NCBI GenBank assembly: GCA_021325375.1
Contig: JAJPHG010000031.1
Coordinates: 165,106-229,105, forward strand
Origin: Alphaproteobacteria bacterium
GTDB lineage: Bacteria > Pseudomonadota > Alphaproteobacteria > Micropepsales > Micropepsaceae
Length of the DNA stretch: 64,000 bases
Reading direction: 5' to 3'
Under the pieces are notes generated by a model that was given only the letters and a program-made list of their open reading frames with translations, was not told where the DNA came from and did not search any database. How positions within the stretch are numbered: the stretch's first letter is position 1; the number at the start of each line of letters is the position of its first letter. Shown here in pieces: positions 1-8,401 of this stretch. Position numbers and translations under genes: made by a program.

Positions 1-1
1 C

Positions 2-2011
2 GCGCCGTTCACGCTCGACGCCAGCATCGCTATCGGAACCAATTTCAACCAGAGCACGGCGGGGGAGTTCTTCCTTCTGGGCGGCGCCGATCCGTATTTC
101 GTCAATATCGGCGCGTCCGCCGGCGACCATTTCTATCTCAGCCAGGATCTTCGGGTGTTCACGGTCACGCCGACGGCGGACGACCAGGAGCCGATCACCG
201 ATCCTTCGTCGCCGGCCCCCGCGGCGAAATTCCATTTTCAGACCGGCAACCCGACCACGCAAGATACGGCCGCGGCCTATGCCTACATCCAGGACCTGAT
301 CACCTGGCTCAACAAATCCTATGGCTATTTGAACGGCAGCTTCACGCCGCCCGACACGAACCTGTCCGATCCCCTGGACATCACGCTGCCACAGCAAGCC
401 ACAGCGCTGATCGGCGATTCCTCGGTCACCCCGAAGACCGGGGCGAACATCAACTACAATTTCGCCATCGCGCGCGTGCGCCTGCAGGGCGCTCCCGGCC
501 CGGCCGACGCGGCGCCGGATGTGAAGGTGTTCTTCCGGATGTTCACCACGCAGACCTTCGACACGGACTTCATCAACGCGGCCGCCGACGTGACGAGCGC
601 GGACCCCAACGTCACCTATCCTCCCGGCGGATTGAACCCGGCAAGCCCGTCACCGGGAACCGACGCCTCCGGCAACATCAACGGCTGCTCGCTGCCCTTC
701 TTCGCCACCAAGAATTTCGGCGACGGTCCCACCGACTACGATCCCAACGGACCGAACAACCAGACGATCACGATTCCCCAGGGAGACACCGCCTGGGCCT
801 TCTACGGCTGCTTCCTCAACGTCAATGACGCGACCAACGAATATGGCGACCCGGCGAGCCCGTACGGCAAGCATCCCGTCCAGTATTGGCTCGCCGGAAG
901 CGCGCATAACTGCCTCGTCGCGCAGATCGCGTACAAAGACGCCCCGATCGAGAACCAGAACGGCGTGATCGAATATCCGGGCAATTCCGACAAGCTGGCG
1001 CAGCGCAATCTCCAGGTGACGACCTCCGGCAATCCGGGGTTCCCCGCGACCCATCGCGTTCCCCAGACGCTCGACGTGCGTCCGAGCCCGCGGCCCCAAT
1101 CCACGGACACGCGCAGCATCCTGAGCTATCCCGACGAGATCATGATCGATTGGGGCGCGGTGCCGCGCGGCAGCATAGCGAGGATCTATTGGCCGGAAGC
1201 GAGCGCCGAAGAGGTCCTGAAGCTCGCAAAGCGGTTCTATGCCACCAACACCCTCTCCGCCGCCGATGCCCACACGATTCAGTGCGAGGTGGCGGGCCCG
1301 GTCACCTACATCCCGATTCCCTTCGGCGCCGGAGGCAGCTTCGCGGGATTGCTGACCATCGACCTTCCGGCTTCGGTCAGGGTGGGCCATGAGTTCGAGG
1401 TGCTCGTGCGCCGCATCTCCACCAAGCAGATGCGCACGACCGACAAGCGCACCAAGGATCGGCGGTTCCCGGCGGCGCAGGCCAACATCGACACGGTCGA
1501 TCGCGCGCCGCTGGCTTGGCGCTACATATCCGGCTCCTTCCTCGCGAAGATTTCCGTCCAGGCCGAAAGCCGGATCCTGCCCGAGGACGAGAACCTGCTC
1601 GCTATATTGAAATGGCGGCTCGGCCTGATCGGCCCCGGCCATCGCTGGTATCGCGTTTTGCTGCGCTACATCGCCTATCTCACGGGCCGGATCGACGGGA
1701 TGGGCGGCAACGCGTCCAAGATCCCGCCCTCACCGGACGGGTATCAGCCGCCTTCCATCCATCGCGGCACGCCGGCCGGCGAGCACCGTTACACGGGAAA
1801 GGTCATCGCCATCCGCTACGACCGTTTCGGCGACTTCGTGGGCTTCACGCTTTTGACCGAGGCCGGACGCGAGCATCACTTCCGGGGCCGCGAGCCCGCG
1901 GTGGAAGAGCTGGTGAAGCGCGCATGGATCGAAAGAAGCCTGATCAGCGTCCTTGTCGAGCCGCCCGAGCCCGAATGGCCGGCATCGATCGTCCTCGAGC
2001 GGTGGAAGTGA
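2..2011 (+). CDS. Large protein of unknown function, 5' end cut by window edge
   Basis: The frame is open from base 2 to a TGA at 2009-2011, so at least 669 residues are present and the true start lies to the left. A GTG at 155 is only an internal codon. The visible N-terminal two thirds look like a beta-rich, Asn/Pro/Gly-rich extracellular or structural region, with no membrane segment. The last 60 residues form a separate small basic and beta-rich module (T-G-K-V ... Y-D-R-F-G-D-F ... R-E-H-H-F). I have the impression of similar large uncharacterised proteins in other soil bacteria, but I can name no function. It ends 9 bp before a convergent gene. The frame is certain; the role is unknown. 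Confidence 0.8.
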   Translation, partial: APFTLDASIAIGTNFNQSTAGEFFLLGGADPYFVNIGASAGDHFYLSQDLRVFTVTPTADDQEPITDPSSPAPAAKFHFQTGNPTTQDTAAAYAYIQDLITWLNKSYGYLNGSFTPPDTNLSDPLDITLPQQATALIGDSSVTPKTGANINYNFAIARVRLQGAPGPADAAPDVKVFFRMFTTQTFDTDFINAAADVTSADPNVTYPPGGLNPASPSPGTDASGNINGCSLPFFATKNFGDGPTDYDPNGPNNQTITIPQGDTAWAFYGCFLNVNDATNEYGDPASPYGKHPVQYWLAGSAHNCLVAQIAYKDAPIENQNGVIEYPGNSDKLAQRNLQVTTSGNPGFPATHRVPQTLDVRPSPRPQSTDTRSILSYPDEIMIDWGAVPRGSIARIYWPEASAEEVLKLAKRFYATNTLSAADAHTIQCEVAGPVTYIPIPFGAGGSFAGLLTIDLPASVRVGHEFEVLVRRISTKQMRTTDKRTKDRRFPAAQANIDTVDRAPLAWRYISGSFLAKISVQAESRILPEDENLLAILKWRLGLIGPGHRWYRVLLRYIAYLTGRIDGMGGNASKIPPSPDGYQPPSIHRGTPAGEHRYTGKVIAIRYDRFGDFVGFTLLTEAGREHHFRGREPAVEELVKRAWIERSLISVLVEPPEPEWPASIVLERWK

Positions 2012-2020
2012 GGGCGGGGA

Positions 2021-2785
2021 TCACGCCTTCAACGCCCTGCCCGCGATGTCGCCCCATTGCTTCTGCGCCTTGCGGTAGCGCGAAGGCGCGCCGGTCAGGT
2101 TCTTGACGATCTGCGCATAGATCGCGCGCGCCTCGTCGCGGCGGCCCATCCTGTCGAGCAGCGCGGCGTAGCGCGTTCGCGCCTCCTCGCCGGCGAAATA
2201 GGGCACCAGCCGCGCATACTCTTCCGCCGCCTCGGCGTCGCGGCCCTGAAGCTCGAGCGCGCGGGCATAGATCATATGCGCCGACTCGGAGACGAATTTC
2301 GGATCGGCCGCGTGCAGCGTGTCGAGCGAGGCCTGCGCGCCGGCGCCGTCGCCGCTCAGGAGCTGCGCCCGCGCGATGCCGACGAGAAGCGCGGGATCGG
2401 CCGCGAACTGGCCCTGCAGGGCGCTGCGATAGAGCTCGATGGCGTCGCCATATTGGCCGCGGCCCATGAGCTGCTCGGCGAGCGCGCGCTTGGCGTCGAC
2501 CGAGCCCACCATCTCGACCTCGCGCATCGCCGCGCGATAGTCCTTGTTCGGATCGATGGCGCGCGCGGCGCCGCGCTTGAGCGTCTGCGCGCCGCGGCCG
2601 CGCCACAGCTCCGGCACGATCACCATAAAGAGATAGATCAGCGGCCCGATGCCCGGCAGGAACACCATCACATAGATCCACGGGAATATGTTGCCGCTGC
2701 GGATCGAGTGCACGACGCACAGCACCAGCAGGCCGAGCGAGACCAGGCCGATGGGCGACGTCAGATATCCGAGCAATCCGAACAA
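2021..2785 (-). CDS. Membrane-anchored TPR-like protein
   Basis: A 254-residue protein with two hydrophobic segments at roughly residues 8-28 and 35-55, followed by a cytosolic or periplasmic helical part. That part contains tetratricopeptide-like pairs (A-L-A-E-Q-L-M-G-R-G-Q-Y-G-D-A-I-E-L-Y). I chose the TTG at 2785 because GAGGAGG lies five bases upstream. The frame stays open to another TTG at 2815, which has no such site. TPR domains normally mediate protein contacts. The two membrane helices with a PG-x-G-P loop resemble PLDc_N-type anchors. No enzymatic motif is visible. It converges on the preceding gene, and the next gene on the other strand starts 89 bp away. Confidence 0.75.
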   Translation of the reverse strand: MFGLLGYLTSPIGLVSLGLLVLCVVHSIRSGNIFPWIYVMVFLPGIGPLIYLFMVIVPELWRGRGAQTLKRGAARAIDPNKDYRAAMREVEMVGSVDAKRALAEQLMGRGQYGDAIELYRSALQGQFAADPALLVGIARAQLLSGDGAGAQASLDTLHAADPKFVSESAHMIYARALELQGRDAEAAEEYARLVPYFAGEEARTRYAALLDRMGRRDEARAIYAQIVKNLTGAPSRYRKAQKQWGDIAGRALKA

Positions 2786-2874
2786 GAGGGCCTCCTCGCC
2801 CGGCGGATGTAGCAAGCCGGGGCCTGCCTTTCAATCGCCGGCGGGCTAAGCTCGGCCGGTGCGGGGAGATTCCC

Positions 2875-3447
2875 ATGGGCGCGTTCGAGCACGTCATCTC
2901 GCTTCTGTCCTTCGTCTATGCGCTTGCCATCGCGCACCTTTTGACGACGGTGGCGCGGCTCATCGGCGCGCGCGAACGCGTGCGGTTCTCGTGGTTCCAC
3001 GCCTGGTGGATGCTGAACGCGCTCGTCGTGCTGGTGCTGGACTGGATCAGCTATTGGGACATGCACGCGCTGGCGAACTGGTCGATGGTCAGCATCGGCG
3101 TCGTCCTGGTCCAGTCCTTCGCGGACTACATGCAGGCAGCCCTCGTCTGCCCCGAGATCCCGCCGGAAGGCGAGATCGATCTCGTCGCGTTCCACCAGAC
3201 GCGGGCGCGGCGCTATATCGGCGCCTTCACGGTGACGGGCGTGTGGGCGCTCGTCGACAATCTCTATTTCGGCGGAAGCTACGATGTCGTGGAATTGCTC
3301 CAGCAGAACCTGGTCGTCATCCCGCTCATCGCCGTCGCGCTGACCGCGACGATCGTGCGCAGGCGCTGGGTCGACATCGCCGCGCCGCCGCTGCTCGCCT
3401 GCATCTGGGCGTACTACATCGTGAGCCTGCAGGGCACGTTGAGATAG
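2875..3447 (+). CDS. Integral membrane protein, unknown function
   Basis: A 190-residue protein that is almost entirely hydrophobic, with about five membrane helices (roughly residues 5-28, 42-62, 68-90, 115-135, 145-188). The helices carry several Trp, His and Tyr residues, but I recognise no catalytic motif. GGGGAG lies upstream of the ATG. It is transcribed divergently from the TPR protein at 2021-2785. Its TAG directly abuts the stop codon of holC on the other strand, with no spacer, so there is no room for a conventional terminator. Function cannot be assigned. Confidence 0.75.
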   Translation: MGAFEHVISLLSFVYALAIAHLLTTVARLIGARERVRFSWFHAWWMLNALVVLVLDWISYWDMHALANWSMVSIGVVLVQSFADYMQAALVCPEIPPEGEIDLVAFHQTRARRYIGAFTVTGVWALVDNLYFGGSYDVVELLQQNLVVIPLIAVALTATIVRRRWVDIAAPPLLACIWAYYIVSLQGTLR

Positions 3448-3903
3448 TCAGCCCTGCTTCTCGAACTTGCCCGAAGGCTGCTCCTTCCAATAGGTCACGT
3501 CGTGGCCTGCCGCCTTGGCGTCCTTCCACGCCGCGCGCGCCTCGGAAAGCATGTGCGCGTCGCGTCCGTCGAACATCGTCACGACGCGGGTGAAACCGGC
3601 GAGCCCATTCCAATCCGCCGCGGCGCCGCCGACGAGGAACAGCACGTCGGCGCCGTTGACATTGGCGTCCTCGACCGTGATCAGCACCTTCTGCCGCGCC
3701 GCGTCGCCGTCGCCCTGTTGCGCATGCGGCAGGAAGGACTGGTCGTCATAGGTCCACAGCAGATTGTCGACCGCCTCCGCGCGCTCGGCCGAGTCCGTGC
3801 GGATCAGCGCCCGCCAACCGCGCTCCAGCGTTTTCTCGACGAGGCCGGGGAGGACGTCTTCGAGCGAGCGGCGTTCGAGATGGTAGAAGAGCGCTTCGGT
3901 CAT
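3448..3903 (-). CDS. holC: DNA polymerase III subunit chi
   Basis: A 151-residue protein of the size and sequence style of HolC: Met-Thr-Glu-x-x-F-Y-H-L at the start, 'LLWTYDDQSFLPH' near residue 50 and 'FLVGG' near residue 90. Chi is the clamp-loader-associated subunit that links the replicase to SSB. In proteobacteria holC usually follows pepA directly. Here a 173-residue gene and a palindromic repeat separate the two. The ATG overlaps the TGA of that upstream gene (ATGA), so translation is probably coupled. The frame remains open further upstream, but the overlap and family length support this start. Confidence 0.88.
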   Translation of the reverse strand: MTEALFYHLERRSLEDVLPGLVEKTLERGWRALIRTDSAERAEAVDNLLWTYDDQSFLPHAQQGDGDAARQKVLITVEDANVNGADVLFLVGGAAADWNGLAGFTRVVTMFDGRDAHMLSEARAAWKDAKAAGHDVTYWKEQPSGKFEKQG

Positions 3904-4421
3904 CCCATCGAACCGTTGAAAGCGAAGTGTGAGAATGTGTGTGTCTCGGGATCGTATTCGACGCCGAAAAATACCGCACCGCCGTCGCACACGATCATCG
4001 CATCGTGCCTCCAATCCGCAGGGTCCCTGCCGGGAAAGGGCGGTTCCGTCTCGCGCTGCGTGAACGCATTGACGTAGATGATCTTGCGTCCCGCAGCAAT
4101 GAAACCCGCATATTGACGTGCGATATGGCTTGCTTCGGCGTTGTTTCCCTTGCGCTTCGCCAAAGCCTCTTCGAGAGCTTGCGGCAGTCTCATCTCGAGA
4201 TCGTGCAACTGATCCGAGGACGGAACCCATTGCCCTTCGACATGTTCCGGCGCCGGCCTGCTGCATTGTGAGAGCAGCTTATCTGCCGCCGCGCCCTGCA
4301 ATACCGCGCCATAGGCCGGATCCAGCACCGGCGTGGATGAAGCGGAGGTGGCAACGGTCGCGGCGAGCAAAGCAATAATGGCCGTAAAGCTTTCAAGATT
4401 ACGGCAGAGAGCTTCGGTCAA
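3900..4421 (-). CDS. Small exported protein inserted between pepA and holC
   Basis: A 173-residue protein beginning at a TTG with a strong GGAGGT five bases upstream; this site is the edge of the family A repeat. The first 29 residues read as a signal peptide (hydrophobic FTAIIALLAATVA, then small residues). The mature part is soluble, with 'GRDPADWRHDAMIVCDGGAVFFGVEYD' type beta-rich sequence (positions about 128-160). I recognise no family. By eye its GC content is lower than its neighbours. Its first codons nearly duplicate those of holC (Met-Thr-Glu-Ala-Leu), giving a 15-base direct repeat with one mismatch at 4406-4420 and 3888-3902. Its TGA overlaps the holC ATG. Confidence 0.7.
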   Translation of the reverse strand: MTEALCRNLESFTAIIALLAATVATSASSTPVLDPAYGAVLQGAAADKLLSQCSRPAPEHVEGQWVPSSDQLHDLEMRLPQALEEALAKRKGNNAEASHIARQYAGFIAAGRKIIYVNAFTQRETEPPFPGRDPADWRHDAMIVCDGGAVFFGVEYDPETHTFSHFAFNGSMG

Positions 4422-4426
4422 TTCTT

Positions 4427-4547
4427 ACCTCCCCCTTGTGGGGAGGTCGACGCGCGCAGCGAAGCGAGCACGTCGGGTGGGGGCCTGCTCCGGCCCCCCC
4501 ACCCGAAAAATGCTTCGCATTTTTCGACCTCCCCACAAGGGGGAGGT
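4427..4547. repeat. Palindromic repeat family A, copy 1
   Basis: Outer arms at 4427-4450 and 4524-4547 are perfectly complementary over 24 bases, and each arm is itself a small palindrome around CTTGTG. Inside are a left hairpin (CGACG ... CGTCG with AGCGAAGC in the loop) and a right hairpin (AAAAATGC-TTC-GCATTTTT). The element lies between the pepA stop and the next TTG start, and its edge provides that gene's ribosome-binding site. Related copies are at 13841, 45067 and 54489. It shares its arm subtype with the copy at 54489. Confidence 0.9.
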
Positions 4548-4566
4548 GAAACAGGCGCGCATCATC

Positions 4567-6069
4567 TCAATCCTCGTAGTGCTCCGCGACCAGCCTATCG
4601 AGCAACCGCACGCCGAAGCCGACGCCCCAGCTCGGCACCAGCGCCTTCTGCTCGCCGTCCTGCCAGGCCATGCCGGCGATATCGAGATGCGCCCACGCCT
4701 GGCCCTTGTCGACGAAGCGCTGGAGGAACTGCGCCGCCGCGATCGAGCCGGCATAAGTCGAGCCGGTGATGTTCTTCATGTCGGCGATCTTGGAGCGGAT
4801 CATCTTGTCGTAGCCGGGGCCGAGCGGCAGGCGCCACACCGGCTCGCCGACGGCGCGGCCCGCCTCGTGCAGGCGCTTGGAAAGCTTGTCGTCGTTGGAG
4901 AACAGGCCCGCATGCTCGCTGCCCAGCGCCACCATGATCGCACCGGTGAGCGTGGCCAGGTCGATGACGAATTTCGGCTTGAAATTGCGCTGGGTGTAGG
5001 TGAGCGCGTCGGCCAGCACCAGCCGCCCCTCGGCGTCGGTGTTGAGCACCTCGATGGTCTGGCCCGACATCGACTTCACGACGTCGTCGGGGCGCTGCGC
5101 GGTGCCGCTGGGCATGTTCTCGACCAGGCCGATGACGCCGACCGCGTTGACGCGCGCCTTGCGCCGGGCGAGCGCCTGCATCGCGCCGATGACGGCGGCG
5201 CCGCCGCCCATGTCGCCCTTCATGCCGATCATGCCCGCGCCCGTCTTGAGCGAGAGGCCGCCGGAATCGAAGCACACGCCCTTGCCGACGAAGGCGACCG
5301 GGGCATCCGATTTCTTACGCGCGCCGTTCCAGCGCATCACCACGAGTTGACTGTCGCGCTCGCTGCCCTGGCCGACGCCCAAGAGCGCGCCCATGCCGAG
5401 CTTCTTCATCTCGGCCTCGCCCAGGACCTCGACCTTGACGCCGAGCTTGGAGAGCTGCTTGGCGCGGTTCGCGAACTCGACCGGCGAAAGGATGTTCGGC
5501 GGCTCGTTGACGAGATCGCGCGCCAGGAACATGCCGTCCGCGACCGCTTCGAGCGCGGGCCATGCCTTGCGCGCGCCCGCCGCGTCGGACGTGGCGACGA
5601 CGACCGATTTCAACTTGAATTCGTGATCGTCGAGATCCTTCGTGCGGTAGTGATTGAAGGTATAACTCTTGAGCCGCGCGCCCATGGCGACATGCGCCGC
5701 GAGCGGGCCGGCTTTGAGCTTGCCGCCCTTGGGCGCGTCGATCTCCAGCGTGACGGAAGTTTCACCGGCCTTCGACATCGCGCCGACGGCGCCGGCTGCG
5801 GCATTCTCGACCGCGTTGCCGTCGAGCTCGCCCGGCTTGCCCAGCCCGAGCACGACGATACGCGAGGCCTTCGCGCCCTCGGGCGCCAGCACTTCCAGCA
5901 TCTGGCCGGGCTTGCCCTTGAAGCGGCTGACCTTGAGCGCACGCGAGATGGCGCCGCCGCAGGCCGTGTCCGCCTTCTGGGCGGCAGGCAGCAGCGCGGG
6001 CCCCTCCACGGCTCCGACCACCCAGGCGCCTGCGTTGACCGGCTGCGGCGCGGCAAAGGACAATTGCAT
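4567..6069 (-). CDS. pepA: Leucyl aminopeptidase (M17)
   Basis: A 500-residue cytosolic dizinc aminopeptidase that removes N-terminal residues from peptides. The M17 signature NTDAEGRL is at residues 343-350. The metal and active-site residues fit K263, D268, K275, D286, D345, E347 and R349. The N-terminal 170 residues form the non-catalytic domain that in some homologues binds DNA. GGGAG precedes the ATG. It is divergent from lptF across 107 bp, the arrangement common in proteobacteria. In E. coli PepA also regulates carAB and Xer recombination; whether it does so here cannot be seen. Confidence 0.96.
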   Translation of the reverse strand: MQLSFAAPQPVNAGAWVVGAVEGPALLPAAQKADTACGGAISRALKVSRFKGKPGQMLEVLAPEGAKASRIVVLGLGKPGELDGNAVENAAAGAVGAMSKAGETSVTLEIDAPKGGKLKAGPLAAHVAMGARLKSYTFNHYRTKDLDDHEFKLKSVVVATSDAAGARKAWPALEAVADGMFLARDLVNEPPNILSPVEFANRAKQLSKLGVKVEVLGEAEMKKLGMGALLGVGQGSERDSQLVVMRWNGARKKSDAPVAFVGKGVCFDSGGLSLKTGAGMIGMKGDMGGGAAVIGAMQALARRKARVNAVGVIGLVENMPSGTAQRPDDVVKSMSGQTIEVLNTDAEGRLVLADALTYTQRNFKPKFVIDLATLTGAIMVALGSEHAGLFSNDDKLSKRLHEAGRAVGEPVWRLPLGPGYDKMIRSKIADMKNITGSTYAGSIAAAQFLQRFVDKGQAWAHLDIAGMAWQDGEQKALVPSWGVGFGVRLLDRLVAEHYED

Positions 6070-6176
6070 AATCGATCTCCCGACTAGTATGTTGATTTTA
6101 TTTGCTGAACCTGGGCTCAGGCAGCAAGGTTCCGTGGTGCTAGTCTAGGACGAATCGTGAAAGGGGCAAAGGCGGC
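6070..6176. promoter_or_regulatory. Divergent promoter region pepA / lptF
   Basis: 107 bp separate the divergent starts of pepA and lptF. It is AT-richer than the flanks in its first half (TTGATTTTATTTGC near 6092-6105) and must hold promoters for both directions. I cannot assign -35 and -10 hexamers with certainty. Confidence 0.4.
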
Positions 6177-7313
6177 ATGGCCAGGCTCATAATGCCGCGA
6201 CTGTCGGTATATGTCCTGGTCCAACTGATCGGGCCGACCGCGCTGTTCGCGCTCCTGATGACGATCGTGGTGTGGCTGACCCAGTCGCTGCGCCTGCTCG
6301 ATCTCGTCATCAACCGCGGCCAGTCGGCCTCGACCTTCGTCTACCTCTCGCTGCTGGTCCTGCCGAGCCTGCTCGTCATCATCCTGCCCATCGCCTACTT
6401 CGCCGGCACGCTCTATGCGCTGACCAAGCTCAACACCGACAGCGAGCTGGTGGTGATGGCGTCGGCCGGCTACAGCCGGGCCCAGCTCACCGCGCCGGTC
6501 ATGATATCGGCGGTGATGGTCATGACTTTGACCTATGTCTGCGGCCTCTATCTGATGCCGGCAGGCCAGCGCGCGATGAAGGACAAGGTGCTCGACATCC
6601 GCGCCGACGTCGGCGCGGCTCTCCTCGACGAGGGCGAGTTCAACACGCCCGCGCAGGGGCTGACCGTCTTCATCCGCTCGCTCAGCTCGACGGGCCATAT
6701 CCGCGGCGTGATGGTCTATGACAGCCGCAACAAGGCGCATGCGGTCGCCTATCTGGCCGAGAGCGGGCAGCTCGCCCAGACGCCGGCCGGCGCGCGCCTC
6801 ATCATGTATGACGGCACCATCGAGCAGACCGGGCAGAACGGCGCCGAGCTTTCGGTGCTCAAGTTCAAGAGCTACGTCTTCGACCTCGACCAGTTCACCA
6901 GCCAGCAGCGCACCGTCGAGCGCGCCACCAGCGAACGGTTCCTGGGCGAGCTGTTCTGGCCGGATTCCTCGATTCGGGGGCCCACGCGCGCCGCCTATTT
7001 CGCGGAAGGCCACAATCGCCTGGCACAGCCGCTCTATTGCATCGCCTTCGGGCTGATCGCGCTGGCCGTGATCACGCGCGGCCGCCGCGCGCGCGGAGCG
7101 CAGGCGTTGCGCGTGACCACTGCTGCGATGGCGGCCGCCGGATTGCGCATCGCGGGCTACGGCATCCAGGGCTTGGCGACGCATCACCCGACGCTGTCCA
7201 CGCTTTTCTATTTCATCCCGTTCTTCGGGGCGGCCGTCTCCATCGCGCTGATGATGGGCTTCGACGTGCGGCAGCTGATGCGCGCGGCGCAGCCGGCGGG
7301 GTCCGCCGCATGA
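6177..7313 (+). CDS. lptF: LPS export permease LptF
   Basis: A 378-residue inner-membrane permease of the YjgP/YjgQ family, one half of the LptB2FG complex that extracts lipopolysaccharide from the inner membrane. Three hydrophobic stretches lie in the first 110 residues (about 10-35, 55-80, 100-125). A periplasmic beta-jellyroll region follows at about 130-270, then three further helices. An in-frame ATG also occurs at 6192. The stop overlaps lptG as ATGA. lptB and lptC are not in the window. Confidence 0.94.
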   Translation: MARLIMPRLSVYVLVQLIGPTALFALLMTIVVWLTQSLRLLDLVINRGQSASTFVYLSLLVLPSLLVIILPIAYFAGTLYALTKLNTDSELVVMASAGYSRAQLTAPVMISAVMVMTLTYVCGLYLMPAGQRAMKDKVLDIRADVGAALLDEGEFNTPAQGLTVFIRSLSSTGHIRGVMVYDSRNKAHAVAYLAESGQLAQTPAGARLIMYDGTIEQTGQNGAELSVLKFKSYVFDLDQFTSQQRTVERATSERFLGELFWPDSSIRGPTRAAYFAEGHNRLAQPLYCIAFGLIALAVITRGRRARGAQALRVTTAAMAAAGLRIAGYGIQGLATHHPTLSTLFYFIPFFGAAVSIALMMGFDVRQLMRAAQPAGSAA

Positions 7314-8401
7314 GCTGGTCGTGGACGCTCTACCGCTATCTCGCGGTCCAGTTCCTGATCGGCGTCGGCGTCGTCTACGGCGCGTTCCTGATGATCGCGT
7401 TCTCCATCGACATCGTCGACATCATCAACCGCACCGCGGGCCGCAACATCACCACCAGCGTCGTCATCGGCATGGGCCTGCTGCAGCTTCCCGATCTGGG
7501 CCAGAAGCTGCTGCCCTTCTCGGTCCTGCTCGGCGGCGTCTTCGCTTTCGCCCGGCTTTCGCGCAACCAGGAGCTGGTCGCGACGCGGGCGGCGGGGCTT
7601 TCGGCCTGGGACTTCCTCGCGCCGCCGCTGGTCGTCGCCGTGCTGCTCGGCTGCTTCGCGGTGCTCGTCTTCACGCCGATCTCCTCGCAGATGCTGGCAC
7701 AGTTCGCGGCGCTGGAGGCCAAGTACATCCGCGGCGAGGAATCCCAGCTCGCCGTCTCGATCAACGGGCTGTGGCTCAGGCAGGGCGACACGCGGCACCA
7801 ATCGGTCATCCACGCGCTGCGCGTCGCCGACCAGGGCGTGCGGCTGGAGGACGTGACCGTCTTCCTCTACGGCGCGGAGGACCACTTCCTGGGACGCATC
7901 GACGCCGATGGCGCCGAGCTCAAATCCGGCGCGTGGCTGCTGCGCGACGCCAATGTCAGCGGCATCGAAGGCGCGGTGAAGCATTACGACGAATACCGCC
8001 TTCCCACCACCATGACGCCGACGCAGATCCAGGAGAGCTTCGCCTCGCCGGACACGCTCTCGTTCTGGGCGCTGCCGGGCTTCATCCGCACCGCGCAGAA
8101 CGCGGGCTTCGCGGCGACGCGCTACGAGCTCTATTTCTACACGCTGCTGGCGATGCCGGCGCTGTTCGCGGCGATGGTGTTCATGGCGGCGAGCTTTTCG
8201 CTGCGTCTGCAGCGCGGCGGCGGCGTGGGGCGCATGGTGCTGATCAGCGCGCTCTCGGGCTTCGGCATCTATTTCTTCAGCGACTTGACGCGCGCGCTCG
8301 GCCAATCGGGCATCCTGCCGATCCTGCTGGCCGCGACGGCGCCCGCGCTCGCCTCGATCCTCATCGGCATGACGCTTGTCTTCCACCAGGAGGACGGATG
8401 A
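7310..8401 (+). CDS. lptG: LPS export permease LptG
   Basis: A 363-residue partner of LptF with the same layout: N-terminal helices (residues 10-35, 55-80, 100-120), a periplasmic beta domain at about 130-265 and C-terminal helices after 270. The phrase F-A-R-L-S-R-N-Q-E-L at about residue 80 is typical of the coupling region that contacts the LptB ATPase. It overlaps lptF upstream and lptD downstream by ATGA, so the three genes are translationally coupled and their products make one trans-envelope bridge. Confidence 0.94.
   Translation: MSWSWTLYRYLAVQFLIGVGVVYGAFLMIAFSIDIVDIINRTAGRNITTSVVIGMGLLQLPDLGQKLLPFSVLLGGVFAFARLSRNQELVATRAAGLSAWDFLAPPLVVAVLLGCFAVLVFTPISSQMLAQFAALEAKYIRGEESQLAVSINGLWLRQGDTRHQSVIHALRVADQGVRLEDVTVFLYGAEDHFLGRIDADGAELKSGAWLLRDANVSGIEGAVKHYDEYRLPTTMTPTQIQESFASPDTLSFWALPGFIRTAQNAGFAATRYELYFYTLLAMPALFAAMVFMAASFSLRLQRGGGVGRMVLISALSGFGIYFFSDLTRALGQSGILPILLAATAPALASILIGMTLVFHQEDG

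Noticed and set aside
3904..4266. Longer holC reading back across the upstream gene
   Set aside because: It would add 121 residues unlike HolC in another frame of the inserted gene. The ATGA junction and family length favour 3903.
4333..6087. Long plus-strand open frame opposite pepA
   Set aside because: Low-complexity, Arg/Ala/His/Asp-rich translation typical of an antisense shadow in high-GC DNA. pepA on the other strand has intact catalytic motifs.
7037..7309. Longer start for lptG reaching back into lptF
   Set aside because: The ATG at 7310 overlaps the lptF stop as ATGA and gives the normal LptG N-terminus.
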